A stretch of DNA of 64,000 nt from assembly GCF_001941845.1 (NCBI RefSeq), contig NZ_CP018870.1, forward strand, positions 7,354,001 through 7,418,000, read 5' to 3'. The first letter of the stretch is position 1, and each line of letters begins with the position of its first letter. The position numbers and the translations under genes were made by a program. The notes beneath the pieces were generated by a model. It ran no database searches. It saw only the letters and a program-made list of their open reading frames with translations, and was not told the origin of the DNA. This DNA is from Streptomyces sp. TN58 (lineage in GTDB: Bacteria > Actinomycetota > Actinomycetes > Streptomycetales > Streptomycetaceae). Shown here piece by piece: positions 53,871-62,172 of this stretch.

Positions 53871-54350
53871 ATGACCGGAGACTGGCGGACGGATCGGATC
53901 GGTACCGCCCTCAGAGGGGAGAACCCGACCGTGCTGCGGCGGCTGACCTCGGGATTCGCCGTGATCGGGGATGTCCAGTTCCTGCCGGGATACTCGGTAC
54001 TCCTCGTCGACGACCCGCAGGTACAGCGGCTGTCGGACCTGCCGAAGGCCAAACGCCTGTCGTTCCTGTCCGACATGGATCAGCTCGGCGAGGCGGTCGA
54101 GCGGGCCTGCAGGCGGCTGGACCCCGCCTTCCGGCGGGTCAACCTGGAGATCCTGGGGAACAAGGACCCGTTCCTGCACGCCCACGTGTGGCCGCGGTTC
54201 GCATGGGAGCCGGCCGACGCGGTGCGCGCTCCGGTGTGGCTCTATCCGCGTGACCGGTGGAGTGACGAGCAGTCCAGGCTCGGCCCGCAGCACGACCCGC
54301 TGCGAGAAGCGATCGGCAGCGAGCTGGACCGGTTGCGCCCGACCGCCTGA
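53871..54350 (+). CDS. HIT-family (diadenosine tetraphosphate hydrolase-like) protein
   Basis: Protein of 159 residues with the HIT fold: TVLRRLTSGFAVIGDVQFLPGY, HIT-type LLVDDP and KAKRLSFLSDMDQLGEAVERA. The triad motif reads FLHAHVWPR, that is His103-x-His105 with the first of the three histidines replaced by Phe; the middle His (nucleophile) appears kept. Members hydrolyse or transfer nucleotide phosphates. ATG 53871 is 23 nt after the preceding stop; an AGGTTCCGGCC stretch serves weakly as ribosome site. Confidence 0.82.
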   Translation: MTGDWRTDRIGTALRGENPTVLRRLTSGFAVIGDVQFLPGYSVLLVDDPQVQRLSDLPKAKRLSFLSDMDQLGEAVERACRRLDPAFRRVNLEILGNKDPFLHAHVWPRFAWEPADAVRAPVWLYPRDRWSDEQSRLGPQHDPLREAIGSELDRLRPTA

Positions 54351-54968
54351 CGGCCACCCCGGGACCCACCGACCGCCTGACGGCCAGACAGGCCGGCGGG
54401 CCCGGCCACCGCCGGCGGGCCCGGCCACCGCCGACCGGCCCGGCCACCGCCGACCGGCCCGGCCACCGCCGACCGGCCGGGCCGTCCCCCTCGCACCGCG
54501 GCCGGCCCGGCGTCGCCCTGCCGGCCGTCCCGCCAAGCGGTGCCACGGCGCGACCGCAGTCCACCCACCCGGACGGCCACACCGAGCCGGCCGGCCCGCC
54601 CGCCGGGCGCGGGCAGCCGGCGGGCACGAAAACCACGGGCAGAACAGCGCATCAAGCACGCGGCACGAACCCCCGGAACAGGCAGGGGGCAGGGCAGTCG
54701 ACAGCCCGCGACACGGGGCGCGGCCAAGCCGGGGCGGTGCTCTTGTCGGTGTCGGTGTCGGTGGACACGGGCGTTCACCGCCCGGCAGACGACGCCCACG
54801 CGCCCGCCCGCCCGCGTCCGGCCGCCGCGCAGCCGCCGGCAGAGGCCGTCGGCGCCCGCCACGGCTGTCCGGCGCAGGGCCGGCCGGGCCCCTCCACACC
54901 GGCCGCCGCATGCCGAACGCATGCCGAACAGCCGGCACACACCCCCGGCCCTTCACCCTTCCGGCCCT
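54351..54968. other. Intergenic region, repeats only
   Basis: 618 bp between convergent genes with no credible coding sequence. The end of the HIT gene, CCGACCGCCTGACGGCCA, recurs 30 bp downstream, and a 19-bp tandem follows. The rest is G+C-rich single-copy DNA. Confidence 0.5.
54401..54476. repeat. 19-bp tandem repeat, four copies
   Basis: CCCGGCCACCGCCGACCGG three times exactly, preceded by a variant ending GGCGGG. Non-coding, just after the HIT gene. Confidence 0.9.
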
Positions 54969-55532
54969 TCAACCGCCCGGCCGGGTGGCCGGTGCGGGGT
55001 CGGTCGCCAGCCGGGCGTGCAACTCGACGTCGTAGCGGACACCGTCATAGCGGAGCCTGCGCCGCTGGAGCCCCTCGACCGCGAACCCCGCCGCGCGGGC
55101 CACCCGGCACGAAGCCGGGTTGTCGACCCGGTGGCCCAGCTCCAGCCGGAACAGCCCGGCGTCCTCGAACGCCCAGGCCGCCACCGCACGGCAGCCACCC
55201 GAGGCGACACCCCGCCCGCGGGCCGCCGCGGTCGTCCAGTACGAGACCCAGCCGGTGCCGTGACGCCGCTCGACGGAGCCGACCGCCACATGCCCCAGCA
55301 CCACGTCCGCAGCGTCGACGACCGCGAACGCGTACCCCGACCCCGCGTCCCACTGCTCCGCCCGGGCCTCCAGCCAGCGCCGCGCCGCCGCCGGCGTCAC
55401 ACCCGGCTCAGCGGCCTGCCGTGCCATCACCGGCTCGGCGAACGCCGCCAGCACCGCCCCCGCATCAGCCGGCGACCAACGCCGCAGCCGCAGACCCGGG
55501 GACACTTCCAGACGATCACGCACCCCACGCAT
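54969..55532 (-). CDS. GNAT family N-acetyltransferase (RimJ/RimL-like)
   Basis: Protein of 187 residues. LRLRRWSPADAGAVLAAFAE is the start of a RimJ/RimL-type fold, VGHVAVGSVERR-like strand pairing follows, WVSYWTTAAARGRGVASGG gives the acetyl-CoA pyrophosphate loop, and LELGHRVDNPASCRVARAAGF is the usual C-terminal motif. Target could be a ribosomal protein, an amino group on a small molecule or an antibiotic. Its upstream side borders a palindromic element. Confidence 0.88.
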   Translation of the reverse strand: MRGVRDRLEVSPGLRLRRWSPADAGAVLAAFAEPVMARQAAEPGVTPAAARRWLEARAEQWDAGSGYAFAVVDAADVVLGHVAVGSVERRHGTGWVSYWTTAAARGRGVASGGCRAVAAWAFEDAGLFRLELGHRVDNPASCRVARAAGFAVEGLQRRRLRYDGVRYDVELHARLATDPAPATRPGG

Positions 55533-55570
55533 TCTTCCCCGGTCCCCCAGCCACCGGCCACCCTTTATGG

Positions 55571-55725
55571 GGTGTCCGGCGGATCAGGGCCGGGCCCGCG
55601 TCGTCTGGCACCGCGCCTTGCCGCGTTGTCGACGGTCGCCGACGCTCCGCCTCGACTTCCTCCTCCGCCTTGCCATCCACGGCACCAGACGACGCGGGCT
55701 GACCGCCCCTGATCCACCGGACACC
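55571..55725. repeat. Palindromic intergenic element, copy 2
   Basis: A 155-bp element. Arms 55571-55608 and 55685-55725 pair over most of their length (GGTGTCCGG, GGATCAGGG, CCCGCGTCGTCTGG), enclosing a core with CCGCGTTGTCGACGGTCGCC and CCTCCTCCGCCTTGCC. The core closely matches the element at 63.2 kb. No ORF. It lies upstream of the GNAT gene and downstream of the small acidic-protein gene. Confidence 0.75.
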
Positions 55726-55753
55726 GCCTAACCCGCTGCCGGCGGCCCGGCCT

Positions 55754-55966
55754 TCAGGACTCGCGATCCATCACCCGGCGGGCCGCCTCGGCCTCCGCCG
55801 CGGGCGGAGAGAGCTCATCGAGGGTGTCGAGCTCGTCGTCGGAGCCCAGCTCCTCCTCCCACGCGGCCGCCAGCCGCTCCTGCTCCTGACGCGGCCTGGC
55901 CGCCACGGCATCCCGCCGATGCGGCTCCAGCGCCGCCAGGAAACGCCCGACCGCGTCCGTCGCCAT
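55754..55966 (-). CDS. Small acidic helical protein
   Basis: Protein of 70 residues: MATDAVGRFLAALEPHRRDA at the start, a Glu-rich middle (EQERLAAAWEEELGSDDELD) and an Ala/Glu-rich end. No domain recognised. ATG 55966 has AAGGAG 7 nt upstream; the longer in-frame opening upstream encodes Gly/Arg text and is rejected. Function unknown. Confidence 0.62.
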   Translation of the reverse strand: MATDAVGRFLAALEPHRRDAVAARPRQEQERLAAAWEEELGSDDELDTLDELSPPAAEAEAARRVMDRES

Positions 55967-56242
55967 GCCGTACTCCTTCTCACCGGGGGATGGGGCAGGA
56001 CGCCGCCCGATGCCGCGCCCGGCCCAGCATCGCCAACCGGACCCCACACCCCCACCCCGACACGGCCCCCCGCCACCCGAATGCACGCGCCCACCACACC
56101 CCTCGACGCCCACCCCACCCCCGCCGCCCGCACGGGTGCGCCCGCACGCACGGGTGCGGCGCGCCACGGCCCCCGCCATGACACGCCGCACCCTTCCTCA
56201 TCCGGCGCTCACCCACCCGTCCGGGCGACCGCCGGAGCGGGG

Positions 56243-56725
56243 TCAGCCGCGGTGGTGTCCGCGGCGGCCCCAGGACTCGGTGTCGATGACGTTGCCGCGC
56301 TGGTCGCGGAGGGTGGCGGTGTCGCGGTCGTTCCAGATCTGGCGGTTGCGGTCCTGGTAGAGGTCGTGGCGGGTGTCGCGGCCCTGGCCGGTGTGGACCT
56401 TGACGGCGGAGCGGCCGTCGAGGCGGAAGTCGGGGAAGCGGTAGCGGTTGCCCTGCTGGTCGGTGAGGGTGAAGCCGCGGAGGTTGACGCTGTGGCGGCC
56501 GGTGTTCCTGATCTCGACCCATTCGCGGTTCAGGGCGCGGTTGGAGCGGTCGTGGCGGGGGCCGCTTTCGTACCGGACGTCGCCGATGGAGAGGGAGGAG
56601 TGGGGTCCGCGGTGGCCGCCGCGGCGGTGGTCGTCGGCCGCGGCGGGCAGGGCGGCGGCCCCGAGCAGGGTCCCGGCGGCCAGGAGAGCGGCGAGGGTGC
56701 GGCGGGTGGCGCGAGAAGCAGACAT
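56243..56725 (-). CDS. Secreted lamin-tail-domain protein
   Basis: Protein of 160 residues. The signal peptide (RRTLAALLAAGTLLGAAALPAAA) covers residues 9-31. A basic/His-rich segment follows, then an Ig-like lamin tail domain: LNREWVEIRNTGRHSVNLRG, FTLTDQQGNRYRFPDFRLDG and NDRDTATLRDQRGNVIDTES. Bacterial LTD proteins are extracellular or attached to nucleases and phosphatases; here the domain stands alone. ATG 56725 gives a proper signal peptide. Function unknown, probably surface or matrix binding. Confidence 0.88.
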   Translation of the reverse strand: MSASRATRRTLAALLAAGTLLGAAALPAAADDHRRGGHRGPHSSLSIGDVRYESGPRHDRSNRALNREWVEIRNTGRHSVNLRGFTLTDQQGNRYRFPDFRLDGRSAVKVHTGQGRDTRHDLYQDRNRQIWNDRDTATLRDQRGNVIDTESWGRRGHHRG

Positions 56726-57155
56726 GGAGAAGAAAACCCCTTCGACTTCAACGGACTTCAACGGACGGCCCACACCGGCGCCCACACCACAACGTGCGCG
56801 CCGGCCAGGCCCGAAACGGTTCCCGGCGTCTGGCCGAGGAGCCACACTCTGGCCCTGCGCCACGCCCCGGCACCGACCGCCCACCCCCTGTTTCCCAATC
56901 CGGATATGTCCGTAACCCTCCCTTGTAGCGGGCAACCGTCAAACCCCGATTGACACCCCGCACACAGCGGTCCGCCCCCACCCGGCGGGAGGCCTGCACG
57001 GCAGCCCTCCCCACCCCCGCACCCCGCACCCGACCCACCACCCCCGCCCCTGCGCCGAACGGGTTCAACGCCCTGTAACAGCCGCCCCCGCCACCCCTTC
57101 GCACACCCCTGCGCACACGATTCCCGCGTGCGAGAAAATGCGAGAAAACCGGCAC

Positions 57156-58142
57156 CTACGACGACCCCGCCGCCCCCCAGTACTTCCTCACCAGCTCATA
57201 GGAAGCGATACGCGCACCCAGGTCGTAGACGGGCGTGGCCAGCATCAGCTCCTGCGCCCCGGTCTCCCCGGCCAGCCGCGCCAGCCGCTCCACCACCGCC
57301 TCCGGCGCCCCGACCGCCTGCTGCGCACGGAAACCGTCCAGCGCCTGCCGCTCCTGCCCGGTGAAGGGATGGGCGGCCGCCTGCGCGGGCGTGGGGAACG
57401 GCACCTGGCTCAGCCCCTTCAGCAGACCGGCCTTGACCACGTTCATCGGACCCGCCCGCCACACGGCCTCCTCCCGCGTCGGCGCGCACACCGTCTCCAC
57501 GCACAGCATCACCCGGGGCCGCTCGCACCAGCGGGACGCGGTGAACGCCGCCCGGTAACCCTCCACCACGGCAAGGGTGTTGTCCGGCCGGATGTGGTGC
57601 GCGACCGCGACCGGCAGGCCCAGCGCCGCGGCCAGAGCGGCCCCCGCGGCACTGGAGACCAGCAGCCACGGCTCCGGCAGCGGACCGAGCGCGACCTCCT
57701 CCACCAAGAACGACAGGACAGCGGCCACGTCCCGGCGGTACTCCGCATCCGTCGCCGGCCCGGCCCCGCGCCGCAGCGCCCGCGCGATGGCCTCGTCGAA
57801 CGTCCCCGGACCGCGGCCGATACCCAGATCGATACGGTCCTCGTGCAGCGCGGCCAGCGTCCCGAACTGCTCCGCCACCGTCAGGGGCGCGTGGTTGGGA
57901 GCCAGCACCCCACCCGACCCCAGGCGGATCACCGAGGTCGAGGCGGCGGCATGCGCCGTCAGCACGACCGGCGGGAACGCACCGATCGCGGGGGAGTGGT
58001 GGTGCTCCGCGTACCACAGGCGGCGGTAGCCCAGCCGTTCCATTCCCTGTGCGAAGGCGGCGGTGTCCCGCAGGGTGTCCACGGCGCGGGTACCCGTCTG
58101 CACCATCGCGACTTCCAACGCTGAAAGAGGTATGTCGAGCAT
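57156..58142 (-). CDS. LLM-class flavin-dependent oxidoreductase
   Basis: Protein of 328 residues of the bacterial luciferase superfamily: MLDIPLSALEVAMVQTGTRA, RLWYAEHHHSPAIGAFPPVV, IRLGSGGVLAPNHAPLTVAE and DLGIGRGPGT are the usual F420/FMN barrel features, resembling the MsnO8/YhbW-type group. No reductase gene lies next to it. ATG 58142 begins the family-typical N terminus; the extra 14 residues from 58184 are not supported. The ribosome site is weak. Substrate unknown. Confidence 0.88.
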   Translation of the reverse strand: MLDIPLSALEVAMVQTGTRAVDTLRDTAAFAQGMERLGYRRLWYAEHHHSPAIGAFPPVVLTAHAAASTSVIRLGSGGVLAPNHAPLTVAEQFGTLAALHEDRIDLGIGRGPGTFDEAIARALRRGAGPATDAEYRRDVAAVLSFLVEEVALGPLPEPWLLVSSAAGAALAAALGLPVAVAHHIRPDNTLAVVEGYRAAFTASRWCERPRVMLCVETVCAPTREEAVWRAGPMNVVKAGLLKGLSQVPFPTPAQAAAHPFTGQERQALDGFRAQQAVGAPEAVVERLARLAGETGAQELMLATPVYDLGARIASYELVRKYWGAAGSS

Positions 58143-58428
58143 GCCGTCAGCATAAGGATCACCCCTGCCCGCACCGGCCCCCACGATCGTTTTCGCGCCA
58201 CCACCGACCGGCGGCCCCGACCCCCGGATTTCCGGCTAACCCGCAGCCGCGAAAACGTCAAGCCCCGAATTCGCGGAACGTGACCGCCACCGCCGCGGAC
58301 AGGCTTACTGGTTATGCGCCTCACCGGCAAGGAAACGAGGCCGCAGACGCGGTGGAAACAATCCCCACATCACAAAGGCCCCGAATTCACCGAACCCGTT
58401 CAGGGTCCCATTCGATCAGGAGAAAACC
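58143..58428. promoter_or_regulatory. Upstream region of the first repeat-protein gene, with shared box
   Basis: The box GTCAAGCCCCGAAT at 58257-58270 occurs again at 59558-59571, in each case 153-159 bp before the start of a repeat-protein gene. The region is of mixed composition and contains GGCTTACTGGTTATG (58303-58317), a possible -10 area. Promoter function is inference. Confidence 0.45.
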
Positions 58429-59313
58429 ATGAACCGAAAGTTCGAGACGTCCGAGACCCCCCGCCCCAAGCGCCGGGGCTTCCGCCTCGCCACCGCCGTC
58501 GCGGCCGCCGCGATCGCCGGCGGGGTCCTCATCCCCACGTCTTCCGCCATGGCGGCCCCCACCACGTCGGTAGAGAGCGTCGTCAGCCACAACCAGCACG
58601 ACCACAAGAAGAAGCACGACCACAAGAAGCACGAAGACAACCACAAGAAGAAGAAGCGCAACAAGCACGGCGGCAACACCCAGGGCGGTACGCAGGGTGG
58701 CGGGTCCGGGAACACCCAGGGTGGTACGCAGGGTGGCGGCTCGGGTAACACCCAGGGTGGTACGCAGGGTGGCGGCTCGGGTAACACCCAGGGTGGTACG
58801 CAGGGTGGCGGCTCGGGTAACACCCAGGGTGGTACGCAGGGTGGCGGCTCGGGTAACACCCAGGGTGGTACGCAGGGTGGCGGCTCGGGTAACACCCAGG
58901 GTGGTACGCAGGGTGGCGGCTCGGGTAACACCCAGGGTGGTACGCAGGGTGGCGGCTCGGGTAACACCCAGGGTGGTACGCAGGGTGGCGGCTCGGGTAA
59001 CACCCAGGGTGGTACGCAGGGTGGCGGCTCTGGGAACACCCAGGGTGGTACGCAGGGTGGCGGCTCTGGGAACACCCAGGGTGGTACGCAGGGTGGCGGC
59101 TCTGGGAACACCCAGGGTGGTACGCAGGGTGGCGGCTCTGGGAACACCCAGGGTGGTACGCAGGGTGGCGGCTCTGGGAACACCCAGGGCGGTACGCAGG
59201 GTGGCGGCTCTGGGAACACCCAGGGCGGTACGCAGGGTGGCGGCTCCGGCAACACCCAGGGCGGTACCCAGGGTGGCGGCTCCGGCAACACCCAGGGTGG
59301 AACCCAGGGCTGA
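58429..59313 (+). CDS. Exported 12-residue-repeat protein, paralogue 1
   Basis: Protein of 294 residues. Basic start and hydrophobic segment (LATAVAAAAIAGGVLIPTSS, cleavage near AMA) predict secretion. A His/Lys-rich region follows (HDHKKKHDHKKHEDNHKKKK), then 17 full copies plus 8 residues of NTQGGTQGGGSG up to the stop. Each copy is 36 bp at DNA level, and variants (GGCTCG, GGCTCT, GGCTCC) cluster in blocks. Such flexible, highly polar repeats suit a surface or matrix polymer, and the Lys/His block could bind polyanions or metals. GGAGAAAACC precedes the ATG. No known family recognised. Confidence 0.82.
   Translation: MNRKFETSETPRPKRRGFRLATAVAAAAIAGGVLIPTSSAMAAPTTSVESVVSHNQHDHKKKHDHKKHEDNHKKKKRNKHGGNTQGGTQGGGSGNTQGGTQGGGSGNTQGGTQGGGSGNTQGGTQGGGSGNTQGGTQGGGSGNTQGGTQGGGSGNTQGGTQGGGSGNTQGGTQGGGSGNTQGGTQGGGSGNTQGGTQGGGSGNTQGGTQGGGSGNTQGGTQGGGSGNTQGGTQGGGSGNTQGGTQGGGSGNTQGGTQGGGSGNTQGGTQGGGSGNTQGGTQGGGSGNTQGGTQG
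58675..59310. repeat. 36-bp tandem repeat array, 17.7 copies
   Basis: Unit AACACCCAGGGTGGTACGCA plus GGGTGGCGGCTCGGGT. The first and last units differ most; middle units are identical in runs, as expected from unequal exchange. All changes keep the frame. Confidence 0.95.
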
Positions 59314-59723
59314 CCAGGCCAACCGAAAAGCGCAGCACCTCGCAGAGTCCTCTCTGCGAGGTGCTGCCGCATGCCCCCTCTGCCTCTGCCGCTGCCGCTG
59401 CCGCTGCCGCCCCGACCCACCCCCGCCGGGCGCAACGGCTCCATTCCGCGCCGCGGCGGCGACCAGGCGGCCATGGCGGCCGTAGACGCAAGCCCATGCC
59501 CGGCGAGCCACCCGCCCCCACCAGGCACGACACCCCCGCCCATCCCAACGTGAATCTGTCAAGCCCCGAATCTCCGTCGCTTTCTGCCCGCGCCCGGAAA
59601 CGGCAATCTGGAGACAGATAAACCGCTCGGCCATCCAAAAGGAACTGAGACACCAGGCAAGTCGAATCCCCGGCTCGCACAGATCTCGGAAATCCCAGGT
59701 CGACTATTCAAGGGAGATTTTAA
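59314..59723. promoter_or_regulatory. Region between the twin repeat-protein genes, with shared box
   Basis: 410 bp holding the terminator of the first gene, G+C-rich filler and, at 59558-59571, the second copy of GTCAAGCCCCGAAT. Downstream lies GGAGACAGATAAACCG (59610-59625), a candidate -10 area. No gene seen. Confidence 0.45.
59332..59367 (+). terminator. Hairpin terminator after repeat-protein gene 1
   Basis: GCAGCACCTCGCAGAG (59332-59347) and CTCTGCGAGGTGCTGC (59352-59367) form a perfect 16-bp stem with a 4-nt loop. Confidence 0.88.
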
Positions 59724-60821
59724 ATGTCGAGGAAGAAGCACGTCGCCAACATTGCCGGTCTTTCCTGCGTCACCGCGATCCTCGCCGGCACGGCGGGGGT
59801 GGCAGTCGCCCAGCCTTCCGCACTTCCGACCGCAGCCCCTGCGGCGGTGTGCAGCCTGAAGGGCGGAGAGATCCACGGCAACGGCTTCGCCCTCAAGCAG
59901 ACCTACGACGTCAAGCGCAGCGGGAAGACCATCGCCCGCGTCGCCGCCGGGCCCAAGGGCGACATCCGCGTCGGAATCACCGGCGCCGGCCCGTTCTCCG
60001 TAGGCACCGTCAAGTGCGCCTCCACAGGATCCACCGCGGCCTCCACCAAGACCGACATGGCAGCGGCAACGGCACGTGGCGCGGCCGCGGCCCAGCAGGC
60101 AGCGCGCGGCGGAGCGTCCAAGACGCAGGCAGCCGCCATCGGCCGGAAGGCGGCCGCATCGGAAGCCAAGCGGCTCGGACTGGCCCCCGCCGTGGTGAAC
60201 CAGGTGACCAACAACGTGACGAACATCGTCAACAACACGATCATCGGCGGCTCGAACAACACCATCGGCGGCACCCAGATCGGCAACGGCAACACCCAGG
60301 GTGGAACGCAGGGCGCCGGTAACGGCAACACCCAGGGTGGAACGCAGGGCGCCGGTAACGGCAACACCCAGGGTGGAACGCAGGGTGGCGGCAACGGGAA
60401 CACCCAGGGTGGAACGCAGGGTGGCGGCACCGGCAACACCCAGGGCGGTACGCAGGGTGGCGGCAACGGGAACACCCAGGGCGGTACGCAGGGTGGCGGC
60501 ACCGGGAACACCCAGGGCGGTACGCAGGGTGGCGGCTCCGGGAACACCCAGGGTGGTACGCAGGGTGGCGGCTCCGGGAACACCCAGGGTGGTACGCAGG
60601 GTGGCGGCTCCGGGAACACCCAGGGTGGTACGCAGGGTGGCGGCTCCGGGAACACCCAGGGCGGTACCCAGGGTGGCGGCTCCGGGAACACCCAGGGCGG
60701 TACCCAGGGTGGCGGCTCCGGCAACACCCAGGGCGGTACCCAGGGCGGTGGCACCGGCAGCACCCAGGGCGGTACCCAGGGTGGCGGCACCGGCAGCACC
60801 CAGGGTGGAACCCAGGGCTGA
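59724..60821 (+). CDS. Exported 12-residue-repeat protein, paralogue 2
   Basis: Protein of 365 residues. A signal peptide (LSCVTAILAGTAGVAVAQ) precedes a globular domain of about 75 residues with two cysteines (VCSLKGGEIHGNGFALKQTY, VGTVKCAS), an Ala/Lys-rich helical stretch, and an Asn/Thr/Ile-rich transition (VTNNVTNIVNNTIIGGSNNT). Then 14 full copies and 8 residues of NTQGGTQGGGSG-type repeats follow, with Ala/Asn variants in the first copies and Thr variants at the end. The N-terminal domain is unrelated in sequence to that of the upstream paralogue, while repeats and terminator are shared. AAGGGAGATTTTAA precedes the ATG. Family not recognised. Confidence 0.82.
   Translation: MSRKKHVANIAGLSCVTAILAGTAGVAVAQPSALPTAAPAAVCSLKGGEIHGNGFALKQTYDVKRSGKTIARVAAGPKGDIRVGITGAGPFSVGTVKCASTGSTAASTKTDMAAATARGAAAAQQAARGGASKTQAAAIGRKAAASEAKRLGLAPAVVNQVTNNVTNIVNNTIIGGSNNTIGGTQIGNGNTQGGTQGAGNGNTQGGTQGAGNGNTQGGTQGGGNGNTQGGTQGGGTGNTQGGTQGGGNGNTQGGTQGGGTGNTQGGTQGGGSGNTQGGTQGGGSGNTQGGTQGGGSGNTQGGTQGGGSGNTQGGTQGGGSGNTQGGTQGGGSGNTQGGTQGGGTGSTQGGTQGGGTGSTQGGTQG
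60291..60818. repeat. 36-bp tandem repeat array, 14.7 copies
   Basis: Same unit as at 58675-59310 but more diverged; early units have GCCGGTAACGGC and GGCGGCAACGGG, later units GGCGGCTCCGGG. Last unit stops after 24 bp, as in the other array. Confidence 0.95.
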
Positions 60822-60864
60822 CCGGCCACCACATGACCGGTGACCGGGTGACCCACGGTCGAGT

Positions 60865-60901
60865 GCAGCACCTCGCGGAGACAGCCTCCGCGAGGTGCTG
60901 C
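60865..60901 (+). terminator. Hairpin terminator after repeat-protein gene 2
   Basis: GCAGCACCTCGCGGAG (60865-60880) pairs exactly with CTCCGCGAGGTGCTGC (60886-60901). It differs from the terminator of gene 1 by a single compensated base pair and the loop. Confidence 0.88.
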
Positions 60902-61076
60902 CGCATGTCCGCCGCCGCCGGCGGTGTCGGCCGGACGACGCCGGGTAGGCGCCCGGTGCGGGGTGCGGTCCTGGCCCTCATGGCTGCGACGGGGACCGCA
61001 TCCCGCCCAAGCCACCCCCACCACCCCGGCCCAGGCCCGTACAACCCGGCGCGGGGGCCTGCGGGATACTGACGCG

Positions 61077-61916
61077 ATGCAGCACCCGCCGCCCCCCGGC
61101 CCCGGCCCGGCCGCTCCCGGCCCGGCCGCTCCCAGTCCGGCCGCTCCCGCCGGCCTGGGCCCCGCAGCTCCCGGGCCCGCTGCGCCCGCCGAACCGATAA
61201 CGCCCGATGCACCACGCCACCCCGGGGTGGACCGGCCCCTGCTCACGCAGTCCTGGCTCGACCTGACCTTCGTGCACTGGCCCGCCGACCCCGCCGACGT
61301 CGCCCCGCTGCTGCCGGCCGGCACCGCCCCCGACACCCTGGACGGCGTCACCTACGTCGGCCTCGTGGCGTTCCGCATGCACCGCGTCGGATGGCTCCGC
61401 CTCCCCGGCATCCCCTACCTGGGCTCCTTCCCCGAGACCAACGTCCGCCTCTACTCCATCGACGGCCACGGCCGCCGCGGCGTGGTCTTCCGCTCCCTCG
61501 ACGCCTCCCGCCTGATCCCCGTCCTCGCCGCCCGGACCGTCTTCCGCCTCCCGTACCAGTGGTCGCGGATGTCCGTCCGCCGCGACGGCCCCACCCTCAC
61601 CTACACCAGCCGACGGCACTGGCCCGGACCGCGCGGCGCGCACAGCACCCTCACCGTACGGACCGGGCCACCCCTCACACAGCCGACCGCCCTGGAACAT
61701 TTCCTGACCGCCCGCTGGGCCCTGCACAGCGACTTCCGCGGCCGACTGCTGTACCTGCCCAACAGCCACCCCCGCTGGCCGCTGCACCACGCCGAACTCC
61801 TGCGCTGCGACGAGGACCTGACGGTTGCGGCCGGCCTGCCCGCCCCCGCCGGCCCCCCGGCCAGCGTGCTGTACTCCCCGGGCGTCCCGGTACGGTTCAC
61901 CCGCCCCACAGGCTGA
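61077..61916 (+). CDS. YqjF/DUF2071-family protein
   Basis: Protein of 279 residues. After a Pro/Ala-rich N terminus of about 45 residues, the conserved body begins: LTQSWLDLTFVHWPADPADV, LLPAGTAPDTLDGVTYVGLV, PYLGSFPETNVRLYSIDGHG, RGVVFRSLDASRLIPVLAAR and FLTARWALHSDFRGRLLYLP. This is the DUF2071 (YqjF) pattern, a barrel-like protein common in actinobacteria with no proven role. ATG 61077 is preceded by GCGGGA; the in-frame ATG at 60924 lies inside the previous gene's terminator neighbourhood and is rejected. Confidence 0.88.
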   Translation: MQHPPPPGPGPAAPGPAAPSPAAPAGLGPAAPGPAAPAEPITPDAPRHPGVDRPLLTQSWLDLTFVHWPADPADVAPLLPAGTAPDTLDGVTYVGLVAFRMHRVGWLRLPGIPYLGSFPETNVRLYSIDGHGRRGVVFRSLDASRLIPVLAARTVFRLPYQWSRMSVRRDGPTLTYTSRRHWPGPRGAHSTLTVRTGPPLTQPTALEHFLTARWALHSDFRGRLLYLPNSHPRWPLHHAELLRCDEDLTVAAGLPAPAGPPASVLYSPGVPVRFTRPTG

Positions 61917-62172
61917 CCCGACCCGGCCGTCCGCCCGTTTGACCAGGCGCGGGGCATTGACACGGCCTGCGGGAGCGTGCGACAAAGTCCCCACGTCCGA
62001 GGCCGCGCGATGTCCGTTTCTCCGCGGTCCGGCGCCGCCGCAACCGCGAGACGCCGTCCCGAAGACGACAGCCCGCGGGTCCACCCCGACGCGATCAGCC
62101 TCGCGTCGCGCCGGTGCGACGACCGCGACCGACCGCGACCGACCCACCTGAAACACGACGATCGGACCCGAC

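Noticed and set aside
55571..55725. Simple rho-independent terminator
   Set aside because: The arms are 40 bp apart by a 76-bp conserved core shared with another locus, so it is better described as a repeated element.
58387..59634. - strand frames over the 36-bp arrays (Pro/Cys/His-rich)
   Set aside because: Both strands of a 36-bp in-frame repeat stay open automatically; only the + strand has a signal peptide, ribosome site and terminator.
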